Assembly (NCBI GenBank): GCA_947628685.1
Contig: CANRAT010000011.1
Coordinates: forward strand, 1-26,904
Reading direction: 5' to 3'
DNA length: 26,904 nt
DNA from: an uncultured Bacilli bacterium
GTDB taxonomy: Bacteria > Bacillota_I > Bacilli_A > RF39 > UBA660
Positions within the stretch are counted from its first letter, which is position 1; each line of letters opens with the position of its first letter. The notes beneath the pieces are model-generated. The model had not been told where the DNA came from, did not search any database, and worked only from the letters and a program-made list of their open reading frames with translations. Of the stretch, positions 8,401-15,956 are shown piece after piece. A program made the position numbers and the translations under genes.

Positions 8401-10720
8401 AGAAGCTTATGATAAGATGGTCAAAAACAAAACACAAGAATGGATTGATTCTCATAAATTGGATTTTGATTTAAAGCCAGAAGAGGTTAAATTTATTATG
8501 GATACAATGGAAGAAGTATCCACAATGAGCGATGGATATGATAGACGAGTAAAACTTGCTGAAATTCAAAAGTTAATGACAGATAAATTGCCACCATCTA
8601 AAGGGGCAGGAATTAAATCTTGGATGCGAATATCTATGCTATTTAATCCTAAAACTCAAGTTAGAAATGTTTTAGGTAACGCAGTTATTGCTCCAGTCAA
8701 TTATTTTAGTGATTTATTTGCGAGTGTAGTTGATAAACAGATTTCCAAAAGGACTGGGATAAGAACAACTGGAAAAACAAGTTTAAAAAGCTATGGAAAA
8801 GGATTTAAGACCGGATTATTTCAAAGTTATAACGATTTCAAAAAGGGTATTAACACAAGAAACATAGAGGGTAATAGATTTGAAATAGGAGAAGGCAAAT
8901 CGTTTAATGACAAAAGTGCTGTTGGGAAATCATTGAATAGAGTTGATAGTTTACTCTCATTTATGCTCGATGCAGGAGATAGAGGTTTTTACGAAGCCTC
9001 TTTTACTAATTCAATTAATAATCAGATGATTTTAAATAATAGTACCGAGATTACTCAAGAAATGATAGATATAGCAACAAGTGAAGCCTTACAAAGAACA
9101 TGGCAAGATAATAATAACTACACGAAATTTGTTTTAAATGCAAGAAAAGGATTAAATCAAATATTGCATATTAAAAATTATGGTCTTGGAGATGTTCTAA
9201 TACCATTTGCTAAAACTCCTGCCAATTTAACAAAAGCAATAGTAGATTATTCTCCTTTTGGGTTAGTTCAAACAATAAATGAGGGTATTAACTTAAAAAG
9301 AAGTTTAAGCAATGGTCAATATACTTCCCAAATGCAACATAAATTTGTACAAGATTTAGGTAAAGCAACAGCAGGAACTATGCTTTATGTTTTGGGATAT
9401 GCATTAGCTAAAGCTGGAATAATCACAGGTGAAAGTGATGATGATAAAGATGTATCTAATTTTATGAAAAATACATTAGGAGTTAGTTCTTATTCAATAA
9501 CAATAGGGGGCAAATCGTTTTCTTACGATTGGGCTCAACCTGTTGCTGCACCATTGTCAATAATGGCAAATATAGTACAGAAGCAAAACGAAGGGACACG
9601 TTTAAAGGAAAATATTTTGAGTTCGTTAAATACAGCCGGAAATATTTTATTAGAACAATCTTTTTTAGATAGTTTAAATACAGTATTTAATAATAATGAT
9701 GGAATAGCTACTGGCATTGAGGAAGCAATATTAGACCTTCCTGCTCGTGCAATTCCAACATTTATGAAGCAAATTGCTGATATGATAGATGGAACTCAAA
9801 GAACTTCTTTTGAATATAATAAACCATTTGAGAGTGCTATTAATAGCATGAAGGTTAAAATACCATTTGTAAGTAAGACTTTAGCACCTACAGTAGATAC
9901 AATGGGTAGAGAAGTGCAAAAATATGGTGGCAAAAACAATATATTTAACGTTTTTTTAAACCCTGCAAATGTAAATACTGAAAACATTAGTGAAAGTGCA
10001 GAAGAAATATATAGATTATACAAAGAAACTGGTGATGCAACAATTATGCCACGAGTAGCGCCATATTATATAAATCAAAGTGGCGAGAAAATAATATTGA
10101 ATTCAAAAGATAGAGCAGAATTCCAAAAAGTGTCAGGAAATATTATAGAGGAGAATATTGCAGATTTGCTTAATGATTCTCGTTATACAGATATGTCAGA
10201 CGAAGAGAAAAAAGACATTATCAATAATATAATTAATTATTCTTACAATAAAGCGAGAGAAGAAATACTAGGAATAGCAATGTCTAATCAATATAATAAA
10301 GTCAACGAATATACTTCTAAAAGTGGCAAGGTATCAGATTATTATTTGAATAAAGAAGAAGTCGATTATTCATTAGATAATCCAGAAAAATATGTTTTAT
10401 CTAAATCTATAACACCAAATTTTGAAGATTATAAAGAATATACGAATAAACTCAATGACATTAAGTCTGATAAAGATTCTAATGGCAAAACTATTAGTAA
10501 CAGTAGAAAACCAAAAGTATTAAACTATATAAATTCATTAAGCCTAGATTATGGTGCTAAATGTATATTGTATAAAACAGAATATCCAAGTGATGATACA
10601 TATAATCAAGATATAATAAACTATCTTAATAAAAATGATGATATAAGTTATCAAGATATGAAAACTATATTAGAAAGTTTAGGCATGAAGGTAGATAGCA
10701 AAGGTAACATAACGTGGTAG
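5420..10720 (+). CDS. Giant virion (ejection-type) protein with embedded PBECR-like nuclease domain
   Basis: A 1,766-residue protein, by far the largest in the window. Residues 1-290 are helical; 290-445 are Gly/Ala-rich with amphipathic helices (ALEEAYQEGADTDKARLYAL; GFEEGLSEVLDTYV); 445-600 form an Asn/Gln/Ser linker. Residues about 606-770 look like a PBECR-class (phage Barnase-EndoU-ColicinE5/D-RelE-like) nuclease: GRKHILSKDYIRHLFKH at 650-665, IPDIVSNPDTIVRG, then IRYIK..NTGKIYVVEAIP and TMWKEP at 739-744. A second linker and a coiled coil (about 800-832) follow, then a long helical C-terminal half containing SWMRISMLFNPKTQVRNVLG, shared by many large phage proteins, and a hydrophobic patch near 1319-1336. 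It probably enters the host with the DNA. Overall role inferred; nuclease activity unproven. Confidence 0.7.
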   Translation: MDYLQKKKKLSEINDPNLYVVEANGKPATDENSPFVRQLKNAFIENQNRRFPQNVKYEKKENIFDKINSFAKQQTDKYYGDLYDDKGKLSLFDIVNRSQEIGRKTVMNVLPNVGLGVVKSLEGVVDTATDLSLGRPNLGSYLVAGNNIGDYFEDAFGGSDDPKFTDAEKEVLKKVQKLQKEGKIPDKELRSLAMGDYFPKYNQNLSNKDLTQDDLENFVSAQEKMIKNVDQSKERYKALQESVKKNIAKDTVGEYYDKLYTPEIKADLEKNSLITKDNFGGKLMQTTGQAALQAFTANLIGGGSDLATTAATIAPMSYGSALEEAYQEGADTDKARLYALGNTAVEILTEKITGGLPGTRGKGGLDYLAEKGINKISNEAVQELVRAGYKINAEGFEEGLSEVLDTYVKKATYDPEAEVNWNQVLESYVMGALSSGIIEAPTNFSNIRQGVQNQNIKTETQNVLKNNNNNVQETIKELEDKGYTEQQVKPIINEVLEEINNQKNESTIQNNENNSSTSSEISLNNINTNTRENSSNRLTESEIKAIAKEIANQQNNNSEQTVEMPTTKKIGSYNENANSKILPSNSQNISNNTIITNSAKNQIAPVDFDFQVENALNDNQSKGNIYIGKQTDSKIIGLIKKVTGIDVTGRKHILSKDYIRHLFKHSNETAPNQIPITKDDIKKIPDIVSNPDTIVRGSDTFDASRQNKIPSIRYIKSDNTGKIYVVEAIPVKGDLQIKTMWKEPTKLIHSDNTLHHTSETANSSNSSTLTNSNDTTNSTKSQIAPSSVDNMRQNTQNDTQKTIAPIQKEISKLNDNISELKAELKEAKKDLNPNEISQLTPQNASTTPKLPKVNRNSLFSDKESSFYRNATETSQFLSQESRNLISSEDDVKYYTGISNEETLNKAYEKLKNGGEGETFSWFNKDSKNATATDVAEGWILMKQYQDSGDYDSMIEVVKKMREMSTQAGQTVQAFNIMERLTPEGMVKYAQSELLEAYDKMVKNKTQEWIDSHKLDFDLKPEEVKFIMDTMEEVSTMSDGYDRRVKLAEIQKLMTDKLPPSKGAGIKSWMRISMLFNPKTQVRNVLGNAVIAPVNYFSDLFASVVDKQISKRTGIRTTGKTSLKSYGKGFKTGLFQSYNDFKKGINTRNIEGNRFEIGEGKSFNDKSAVGKSLNRVDSLLSFMLDAGDRGFYEASFTNSINNQMILNNSTEITQEMIDIATSEALQRTWQDNNNYTKFVLNARKGLNQILHIKNYGLGDVLIPFAKTPANLTKAIVDYSPFGLVQTINEGINLKRSLSNGQYTSQMQHKFVQDLGKATAGTMLYVLGYALAKAGIITGESDDDKDVSNFMKNTLGVSSYSITIGGKSFSYDWAQPVAAPLSIMANIVQKQNEGTRLKENILSSLNTAGNILLEQSFLDSLNTVFNNNDGIATGIEEAILDLPARAIPTFMKQIADMIDGTQRTSFEYNKPFESAINSMKVKIPFVSKTLAPTVDTMGREVQKYGGKNNIFNVFLNPANVNTENISESAEEIYRLYKETGDATIMPRVAPYYINQSGEKIILNSKDRAEFQKVSGNIIEENIADLLNDSRYTDMSDEEKKDIINNIINYSYNKAREEILGIAMSNQYNKVNEYTSKSGKVSDYYLNKEEVDYSLDNPEKYVLSKSITPNFEDYKEYTNKLNDIKSDKDSNGKTISNSRKPKVLNYINSLSLDYGAKCILYKTEYPSDDTYNQDIINYLNKNDDISYQDMKTILESLGMKVDSKGNITW
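7205..7773 (+). repeat. Imperfect 29-bp direct repeats bracketing the nuclease-like domain
   Basis: 7205-7233 and 7745-7773 match at 26 of 29 bases and encode TNSAKNQIAP and TNSTKSQIAP. They are exactly 540 bp (180 codons) apart, in frame, at the two ends of the PBECR-like domain. This is what a domain cassette exchanged by homologous recombination in the linkers would leave. Confidence 0.8.
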
Positions 10721-10730
10721 GAGGTAATAT

Positions 10731-11762
10731 ATGAAGCAAGATTTAAATGGAGTAAGAACTGCTCAAGATTTAGAAAGGAAATACGATTTAAAAAATATTA
10801 ATCAAATTTCTTTAATAAAAAAAGCAGTTGAAAATACTGAAACAGGATTAAATAAAACTAATACAGAATTAGAAAAGTTTGTTGAATCTGCTTCGTCATC
10901 GTTAGATAATTTGCAAAGTCAAATTGATGGGAACATCACTACTTATTATTATAGTGGTGCTCCCACATTATCTAATTTACCTGCAAGTGAATGGTCAGAA
11001 GATAAATATAACATTCATTTAGGAGACTTGTATTACGATAAGGAAACTGGATATGCTTATCGTTTTTATTTGGATTCAGAACAAAATGAGTATGGGTGGG
11101 TAAAACTTACAGATAGTGATGTAGCAGAGGCATTATCATTAGCAAATGCTGCAAGTGATACAGCTGATAGTAAACGAAGAGTATTTACAGAACAACCAGA
11201 GCCTCCATACGATAATGGTGATTTATGGATAAACGATAGAGAAATTTATATTTGTCAAATATCAAAACCTAAAGGGGAAAGCTTTGAAGAAAATGACTTT
11301 ATTATAGCTACTAAATACACCGATGATACATTAGCAAGTGAAGTTAATGGGAAACTTGAAATAGTAGCAGGGCAGGTTCAAACTGTAACGCAAACAGCAA
11401 ATGATTTAAACATAGAGTTTGTAAGACAACAAGAAATATATGACGAATTAAACAATAAAATGGTTGGGTTAGAGGGCAGGTTATCAGACATGTCCTTTAA
11501 TTTTAGCACACTTGGATTACGTATAGCCACAACATTAGATCCAAATAACTCTTTATTTGATAACACAGGTATTAAGGTTTATAACTATGAAAAATTAACG
11601 GCTATTTTTAATAACAAAGGTTCTGGGATAGATAAATTGATTGTAACTGGCACTGCACAAATAGGATATTTAAAATTTCAAAAATCGACAAGAAACGGGA
11701 AACCTGTAACAAAAATATACCATTTAAAGAATTTAATTGAAGATTTGGAGGATTTGATATAA
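10731..11762 (+). CDS. Phage tail protein, probable fibre-base or baseplate component
   Basis: A 343-residue protein preceded by TAGGAGGT. Residues 1-75 are helical/coiled-coil (NGVRTAQDLERKYDL at 6-20; NTETGLNKTNTELEKFVESA). Residues 80-115 (GDLYYDKETGYAYRFY) and 150-190 (PPYDNGDLWINDREIYIC) are Trp/Tyr-rich beta modules seen in tail-fibre and minor structural proteins. A third coiled segment (EIVAGQVQTVTQTANDLNIE) leads to a C-terminal part with GIKVYNYEKLTAIFNNKGSG and LIVTGTAQIGYLKF, typical of the C-terminal ends of Gram-positive phage minor structural proteins. Its stop overlaps the next start as TAATG. It probably links the tail hub to the receptor-binding proteins. Confidence 0.7.
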   Translation: MKQDLNGVRTAQDLERKYDLKNINQISLIKKAVENTETGLNKTNTELEKFVESASSSLDNLQSQIDGNITTYYYSGAPTLSNLPASEWSEDKYNIHLGDLYYDKETGYAYRFYLDSEQNEYGWVKLTDSDVAEALSLANAASDTADSKRRVFTEQPEPPYDNGDLWINDREIYICQISKPKGESFEENDFIIATKYTDDTLASEVNGKLEIVAGQVQTVTQTANDLNIEFVRQQEIYDELNNKMVGLEGRLSDMSFNFSTLGLRIATTLDPNNSLFDNTGIKVYNYEKLTAIFNNKGSGIDKLIVTGTAQIGYLKFQKSTRNGKPVTKIYHLKNLIEDLEDLI

Positions 11763-13171
11763 TGGCAACTTCAGGAACATTAGGAACATTAAGTGGGCAA
11801 TGGAGAAGTACGTATACTGCTAGTTGGTCGTTACTTTCTCAAAGTACAGCAAATAACGAATCAACAATAAGGTTAACAGGAATATTTCATACAGACAACT
11901 CTACTACAATAGCTAGTGATTATTCTGATTTTAAATTAGATGGTACAACTATTTATAGTGGTTCATATACAAAACGTGGTGCAGGTGATGTTTTTGTAAA
12001 AACAAAAGATATTACTATAAAGCACAATGATGATGGTTCATTCCCAAATACAGAAATAAGTTTTAGTACAAATGACTACATAATGGGAATTCAATCAGGT
12101 AGTGGAACAATATCAGGAGTACCATCAATACCTAGAGCGAGTACAGTATCGTGTTCTAGCCCTAATATAGGTGATAATGCAATTATCACTATAGGTAAAA
12201 AATCATCTAGTTTTACAAGTACAGTTACTTATAATATAGGTGGAATTACAGGCACGGTTGCTACTAAAACATTAGATACGGTATTACAACTTAATACTAA
12301 TTCTATAAAAGATAAGATTTACGCCTTGATACCCAATTCTAGGAGTATAAGTGGTACAGTAACATGCGTTACTTATGATGGTAATACACAAATTGGCAGT
12401 TCAGCGACAACTAATTTTAATTTATATACTAACGAAAACGATTGTAGACCTGATATATCTGGAACAGTAGTTGACACAAATGAAAATACTATAGCTCTTA
12501 CTAAAGATAGTTCTAAATTAATTAGATATATTTCTAAGCCTAAAATAACTATAAATGCAACACCAAAATATAGTTCTTCAATATCATCTTATTCAATAAA
12601 TGTAGATGGACAAACTGTTAATCAAAGTGAATATGTTTTTGATAAAATAAATTCAAACAATATAACAATTAGTACAAGTGATAGTAGAAAATATAGCAAT
12701 GATATGATATTGAATCCTGAAATAATTGATTATATAGAATTGCGTTTAAATAAATGCGAGTTAGTTAGAACTGAGGGTACTTCAAATGAACTTATATTAA
12801 ATATAGAGGGGTTGTGGTTTAATAATAAATTTAATAATACATCAAATACTCTGAATTTGAAATATCAATATCGAGAAAGTGGTCAAACTTCATGGATTGA
12901 TGGAACAACTTTAACACCGACGATATTGGGAGATAAATTCACTATGACCGATTTCTTGATTGGATCAAATTTTGATTATCAAAAGGAATATCAGTTTAAA
13001 ATTATAATCAAGGACTTGTTAATGGAAGTTGGTTCATCTGATAAAGAAATCATAATTGTTTCAAGAGGACAAGAAGCAATGGCGATAGGTGAAGATGGTG
13101 GATGGTTATATGGGGATTGGTTTTTAAATGACAACAAAGTATTAGAATACGAGGTAGTAGACAGATGGTAA
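11762..13171 (+). CDS. DUF859-like phage tail / receptor-binding-associated protein
   Basis: A 469-residue, Ser/Thr/Asn-rich, beta-rich protein. The N-terminus (GTLSGQWRSTYTASWSLLSQ, then a jelly-roll-like segment and GIFHTDNSTTIASDYSDF) matches DUF859 proteins of Gram-positive phages, which sit at the tail tip and are linked to host range. Several Ig-like segments follow (about 125-225 and 240-330), and the C-terminus RGQEAMAIGEDGGWLYGDWF closely matches the family's usual GE-DG-W-GDW ending. Translation is coupled to the preceding tail gene. Function as host-recognition protein is an inference from family and position. Confidence 0.78.
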   Translation: MATSGTLGTLSGQWRSTYTASWSLLSQSTANNESTIRLTGIFHTDNSTTIASDYSDFKLDGTTIYSGSYTKRGAGDVFVKTKDITIKHNDDGSFPNTEISFSTNDYIMGIQSGSGTISGVPSIPRASTVSCSSPNIGDNAIITIGKKSSSFTSTVTYNIGGITGTVATKTLDTVLQLNTNSIKDKIYALIPNSRSISGTVTCVTYDGNTQIGSSATTNFNLYTNENDCRPDISGTVVDTNENTIALTKDSSKLIRYISKPKITINATPKYSSSISSYSINVDGQTVNQSEYVFDKINSNNITISTSDSRKYSNDMILNPEIIDYIELRLNKCELVRTEGTSNELILNIEGLWFNNKFNNTSNTLNLKYQYRESGQTSWIDGTTLTPTILGDKFTMTDFLIGSNFDYQKEYQFKIIIKDLLMEVGSSDKEIIIVSRGQEAMAIGEDGGWLYGDWFLNDNKVLEYEVVDRW

Positions 13172-13188
13172 ATGAGGAGTTGAAAAAT

Positions 13189-13230
13189 ATGAAAAAATAT
13201 GTAATAGGGGGGGGGGGCTTACTTATTTAA
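13189..13230 (+). CDS. Short leader ORF containing a poly-G tract; off-frame as sequenced
   Basis: GAGGAG at 13174-13179 lies 9 nt before the ATG at 13189. As written the ORF is 13 codons: MKKYVI, four Gly, LLI and a TAA stop at 13228. With 12 (or 9) G residues instead of 11 it would read on for 36 (or 35) residues (LKTFRDWRLNAKLNRWCYD at the end) and stop at 13296-13298, overlapping the next gene's ATG at 13291. With 10 G it would give 27 residues. The longer form looks more protein-like. Whether the ORF is expressed is unknown. Confidence 0.5.
   Translation: MKKYVIGGGGLLI
13207..13217 (+). repeat. Homopolymeric tract of 11 G
   Basis: Eleven consecutive G in a strongly AT-rich phage region, seven codons into a short ORF with a good ribosome binding site. 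Tracts of this length are prone to slipped-strand length change. A sequencing or assembly length error is also possible. Confidence 0.95.
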
Positions 13231-13290
13231 GCACTTCCCTAAAAACCTTCAGAGATTGGAGGTTAAATGCTAAGTTAAACAGGTGGTGCT

Positions 13291-13701
13291 ATGACTAGCG
13301 GAACACCAATAAAATTTAAAAATGAAAAAGATTATATATATCCTTATCCATATTTTCCAGTTGGATTCGTTTATATAAGTGTTATAGACGTTGACCCAAA
13401 TGAAATGTATGTTGGAACTTGGAAACAAATTGAAAATGATGCCTACTTAAAGATAGTGACATCAACGGCTGGTCAATGTGGCGGTACAAGTAAAGATCAC
13501 AAGATACCTATATCGAGTATTCCTTCACACGCACATCAGCAAAGATTCATGACAGACGACTTTGCACGAGAGGGAGGTAGTGGTGATTGGAACATCGCAA
13601 GAGCTTCTGGAGGAAATCCTGCTTATTCATATGAAACAGGAGGCGGTCAGCCATATTACCCATATTATTATGGAATTTATGTTTGGATAAGAATAGCTTA
13701 G
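13291..13701 (+). CDS. Phage tail collar / baseplate-type fibre tip protein
   Basis: A 136-residue protein with a weak AGGTGG site. It has the classic short-fibre signature: YFPVGFVYISVIDVDPNEMY (20-39), then VGTWKQIENDAYLKI, a His-rich IPSHAHQQ segment, and the C-terminal YYPYYYGIYVWIRIA. Proteins ending in this P-V-G-S-I-Y / GTWEQI / L-Y-VWKR pattern are phage collar or baseplate-tip modules, often trimeric. A stop at 13276 in the same frame rules out an upstream extension, and the ATG overlaps the end of the longer reading of the poly-G ORF. Expression may be coupled to that ORF. Confidence 0.78.
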   Translation: MTSGTPIKFKNEKDYIYPYPYFPVGFVYISVIDVDPNEMYVGTWKQIENDAYLKIVTSTAGQCGGTSKDHKIPISSIPSHAHQQRFMTDDFAREGGSGDWNIARASGGNPAYSYETGGGQPYYPYYYGIYVWIRIA

Positions 13702-13711
13702 CATAGAAAAA

Positions 13712-14152
13712 ATGGAAGCAATTAAATTTGAAAATGATAAGTTTATGGATAGCACAGGAGTAGTCCATAAAAAAGAATTACTGAGTGATATACTTGATAA
13801 AAAAAATCTTTATTCAGCAGAAGAGCAATTAATTGGTATTTGGATTGATGGTAAAAAACTTTATAGAAAAACAATATCATTCAAATTTGACTCAAGTACT
13901 AATGAATTACATGTCTATCATAATATTTCAAATGTAAATGAAGTTATAAGAATTTATGGTTCTTTCAAATCTGATGATGATAGAAGATTTTTACCTCAAA
14001 TTTATTATAGTATGGATTCACAATATTCAATAACACCATATGTAGTTAATAATAGCTACATAAAAATATTTTATGGTAATTGGGTAAAAGATAGTGCAAA
14101 TAATTTTAAAAATTGTTATATAACTTTAGAATATACAAAAACAATTGATTAA
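13712..14152 (+). CDS. Fibre-tip module protein 1 (shared N-terminal anchor)
   Basis: A 146-residue protein. Residues 5-31 (IKFENDKFMDSTGVVHKKEL and the next residues) nearly match the N-terminus of the following gene. The rest is a tail-fibre tip module with YSAEEQLIGIWIDGKKLYRK, a phrase common at the C-termini of Gram-positive phage fibres, followed by beta strands. There is no good ribosome binding site before the ATG at 13712, 10 nt after the previous stop, so reinitiation or coupling is likely. Probably a receptor-binding or fibre-decorating module; family name not certain. Confidence 0.65.
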   Translation: MEAIKFENDKFMDSTGVVHKKELLSDILDKKNLYSAEEQLIGIWIDGKKLYRKTISFKFDSSTNELHVYHNISNVNEVIRIYGSFKSDDDRRFLPQIYYSMDSQYSITPYVVNNSYIKIFYGNWVKDSANNFKNCYITLEYTKTID

Positions 14153-14262
14153 TAAACTTATCATAAGCGAAAACTTATGAATGAAAGTATTAAAATTAAA
14201 GACAAATTTGTTGATAGTACAGGAGTAGTACACAATAAAGAATTATTAAGTGTAATACTTGA
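13739..14262 (+). repeat. Paired 59-bp related segments in the two fibre-tip genes
   Basis: 13739-13797 and 14204-14262 agree at about four of five bases by eye and encode KFMDSTGVVHKKELLSDIL and KFVDSTGVVHNKELLSVIL. They are the only similar parts of the two genes, so they mark a duplicated N-terminal anchor. Confidence 0.8.
14161..14180 (+). promoter_or_regulatory. Hairpin enclosing the start codon of fibre-tip gene 2
   Basis: TCATAAG (14161-14167), loop CGAAAA, CTTATGA (14174-14180) form a perfect 7-bp stem that contains the ATG at 14177. In mRNA it could limit initiation unless opened by ribosomes coming from the upstream gene. Inferred. Confidence 0.4.
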
Positions 14263-14623
14263 AGAATTGAATAAAGATAAAATTTATAATAGTGGCACCA
14301 ATTCAAGTGGTTCATGGATTAAATGGGAAAATGGAATTATGATATGTTTTGGCAAAAAAACTTTTGAGAATGTTGATGTAAGAAACCATTGGGGAAATGT
14401 ATTTGAAACGGCTGACAAATTTAATTTTGGGAGTTTCCCTCAAGAATTTACAGATACACCGAGTGTAGGGTTTAATCAGATTGAGGGTGGTACAGTTTAT
14501 CTAGAAGCACCAGGAACAACATCTACAAGAATTGCTGATACTTGGTTTATGAGCCCTGTTGAAAGGAGCAATAATACTATAACTTTTACTTATTTTGCAA
14601 TAGGATTTTGGGAACAAAGGTAG
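14177..14623 (+). CDS. Fibre-tip module protein 2 (shared N-terminal anchor)
   Basis: A 148-residue protein. Residues 8-28 (KFVDSTGVVHNKELLSVIL) repeat the anchor of the preceding gene; the remainder is a different module, SGSWIKWENGIMICFGKK followed by a beta-rich body ending ITFTYFAIGFWEQ, which matches the 'G-x-Y-I-K-F-x-D-G-x-x-I-C-Y-G' type tip of phage fibres. No Shine-Dalgarno is visible, and the ATG lies in the 3' arm of a 7-bp hairpin (14161-14180). Tandem genes with one anchor and different tips suggest gain of alternative binding heads; role inferred. Confidence 0.65.
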   Translation: MNESIKIKDKFVDSTGVVHNKELLSVILEELNKDKIYNSGTNSSGSWIKWENGIMICFGKKTFENVDVRNHWGNVFETADKFNFGSFPQEFTDTPSVGFNQIEGGTVYLEAPGTTSTRIADTWFMSPVERSNNTITFTYFAIGFWEQR

Positions 14624-14631
14624 GTGATAAA

Positions 14632-14922
14632 GTGAAAAAGTTTTTAAATAAAATAAAAGATTCATGGCAATGGATTACATTGTTTGTAACAATAATAGGT
14701 GGATTTTGGACAATTTTTAAATATTTTGATAATCAAAATGAAGAAATGGCTCGTACTATTCAAATGGCTGAGAAATCAATTATATGGAATGAAAATATAC
14801 CCGTAATTGAAAGAGCAAGTGTGTGTGATGATTATTTGGCGAGAGGATATAATTCATATACAAAAAAATTATGCGAAAATGTAATATTACAAGATGAAAA
14901 AATAGTAAGAAATGAGAGGTGA
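14632..14922 (+). CDS. Small single-TM phage protein preceding the holin
   Basis: GTG at 14632 is chosen as start because AGGTAGGTGA lies just upstream; an in-frame TTG at 14608 would overlap the fibre gene. The 96-residue product has a basic N-terminus (KKFLNKIKDS), one hydrophobic segment (WITLFVTIIGGFWTIFKYF, about 13-31) and a soluble charged C-terminal part with two Cys (SVCDDY, KLCENV). Placed directly before a holin gene, it may be a second holin, antiholin or spanin-like lysis helper, or a lysogenic-conversion membrane protein. No family is recognised. Confidence 0.65.
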   Translation: MKKFLNKIKDSWQWITLFVTIIGGFWTIFKYFDNQNEEMARTIQMAEKSIIWNENIPVIERASVCDDYLARGYNSYTKKLCENVILQDEKIVRNER

Positions 14923-14927
14923 TAAGA

Positions 14928-15113
14928 ATGAAAAAAGCATGGAATGATGTAAAATCATTTGTAACTATTATAATGACAATAGGATTAATCGTACTATTAT
15001 TAGTGCCAGGAATTAATCCTCCAAGTGAAATAGTTGCATTATATTGTACAAGTTACGGTGCAATAATAACATATTTCTTTACAAAAAAAGATAAAGATAA
15101 GGAAGGTGAATAA
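14928..15113 (+). CDS. Putative holin
   Basis: The ATG at 14928 follows AGAGGTGAT at good distance; an in-frame GTG at 14919 is rejected. The 61-residue product has two hydrophobic segments (FVTIIMTIGLIVLLLVPGI and EIVALYCTSYGAIITYFFT) and a very basic C-terminal tail (KKDKDKEGE). Size, topology and position immediately before an endolysin gene are those of a phage holin, which forms the membrane lesion that releases or activates the endolysin at the end of the lytic cycle. Confidence 0.8.
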   Translation: MKKAWNDVKSFVTIIMTIGLIVLLLVPGINPPSEIVALYCTSYGAIITYFFTKKDKDKEGE

Positions 15114-15115
15114 TA

Positions 15116-15910
15116 ATGCAAAAAGCAGTATTAATGATGAATTATTTAAAAGTAACACAAAAAGCAAATAACAATTTTTCTCACAAAGGAGATTGTGCTT
15201 TAGATTTAGGTGGTAAAGATACAGGCATAGATAGTTTAAAAGCACCTTTTACAGGAGTAGTAAAAAGGATTTATACTAACTGTAATGCAGTATGGCTTGA
15301 ATCAGTTGACAAAGTAAAGTATGCAGACGGAACAGAAGATTATATGACAGTACTTACAATGCATGATAATAACGTATCAAATCTAAAAGTAGGACAAACT
15401 GTTAAACAAGGTACAGTTTATTATGACGAAGGTACAAAAGGTAATGCAACAGGAAATCATATACATCTAACTGTTACTAAAGGAAAATTCACAGGTAATG
15501 GCTGGTATCAAAACCAATATGGTGTTTGGTGTGCCAATAATCAGTATGATGTACATAAAGCATTATTTTTAGATAGTAATACAACTGTATTAGATGGTGG
15601 CGGATATAATTGGGTAAAAACGTCTGATTATGAGTATAATAATCCAACATCTATAGATAGATACCTTAATTTAAAGCCTACAGTTAGTTCTTGGACTGTT
15701 TACAAGACTAATAAGTATTTTATACCTACAAAGGCTTCTGACGTCCTAGCAAGGCTAAATCCAAAGAAATTTGGTGGGTTAAGTTACAAGATACTTGAAG
15801 ATTGTGGAAATTATCATTTCAAGATTAAAACTGATATGTTTGGATATGGATATATAGCAGGTAATCCAAGTAAGTATGATTGTACTATTACTGATAAACC
15901 TGTTTATTGA
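15116..15910 (+). CDS. Phage endolysin, M23-family metalloendopeptidase
   Basis: A 264-residue protein directly after the holin. The N-terminal domain (about 1-150) has the zinc ligands of M23/LytM enzymes in the phage variant: H23 and D30 (SHKGDCALDLGG), H83, and the HxH pair H115/H117 (GNHIHL). These enzymes cut peptide cross-bridges of peptidoglycan. From about residue 185 a C-terminal domain begins (YLNLKPTVSSWTVYKTNKYF, then LARLNPKKFGGLSYKIL), resembling the SH3-like wall-binding domains of Gram-positive phage endolysins. There is no signal peptide, in keeping with holin-dependent release. Lysis genes close the late operon. Confidence 0.9.
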   Translation: MQKAVLMMNYLKVTQKANNNFSHKGDCALDLGGKDTGIDSLKAPFTGVVKRIYTNCNAVWLESVDKVKYADGTEDYMTVLTMHDNNVSNLKVGQTVKQGTVYYDEGTKGNATGNHIHLTVTKGKFTGNGWYQNQYGVWCANNQYDVHKALFLDSNTTVLDGGGYNWVKTSDYEYNNPTSIDRYLNLKPTVSSWTVYKTNKYFIPTKASDVLARLNPKKFGGLSYKILEDCGNYHFKIKTDMFGYGYIAGNPSKYDCTITDKPVY

Positions 15911-15935
15911 CATAAAACTTAATATGTGATAGTAT
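15907..15935 (+). promoter_or_regulatory. Strong housekeeping-type promoter for the 47-codon ORF
   Basis: TTGACA (15907-15912), 17 bp, TAGTAT (15930-15935). The -35 box overlaps the endolysin stop codon TGA (15908-15910). It faces a small ORF with its own ribosome binding site. Confidence 0.7.
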
Positions 15936-15956
15936 ACTAACTCAATTGGGGGATAT

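Noticed and set aside
13207..13217. Poly-G as certain phase variation
   Set aside because: Kept only as a hypothesis: a single sequence cannot show length variation and homopolymers are error-prone in sequencing.
13291..14623. Diversity-generating retroelement acting on the fibre genes
   Set aside because: No reverse transcriptase gene and no adenine-biased template/variable repeat pair is seen; the 59-bp similarity is an N-terminal anchor, not a C-terminal variable region.
14608..14631. TTG start for the single-TM protein overlapping the fibre gene
   Set aside because: The GTG at 14632 has a better-placed AGGTAGGTGA site and begins with a normal basic N-terminus.
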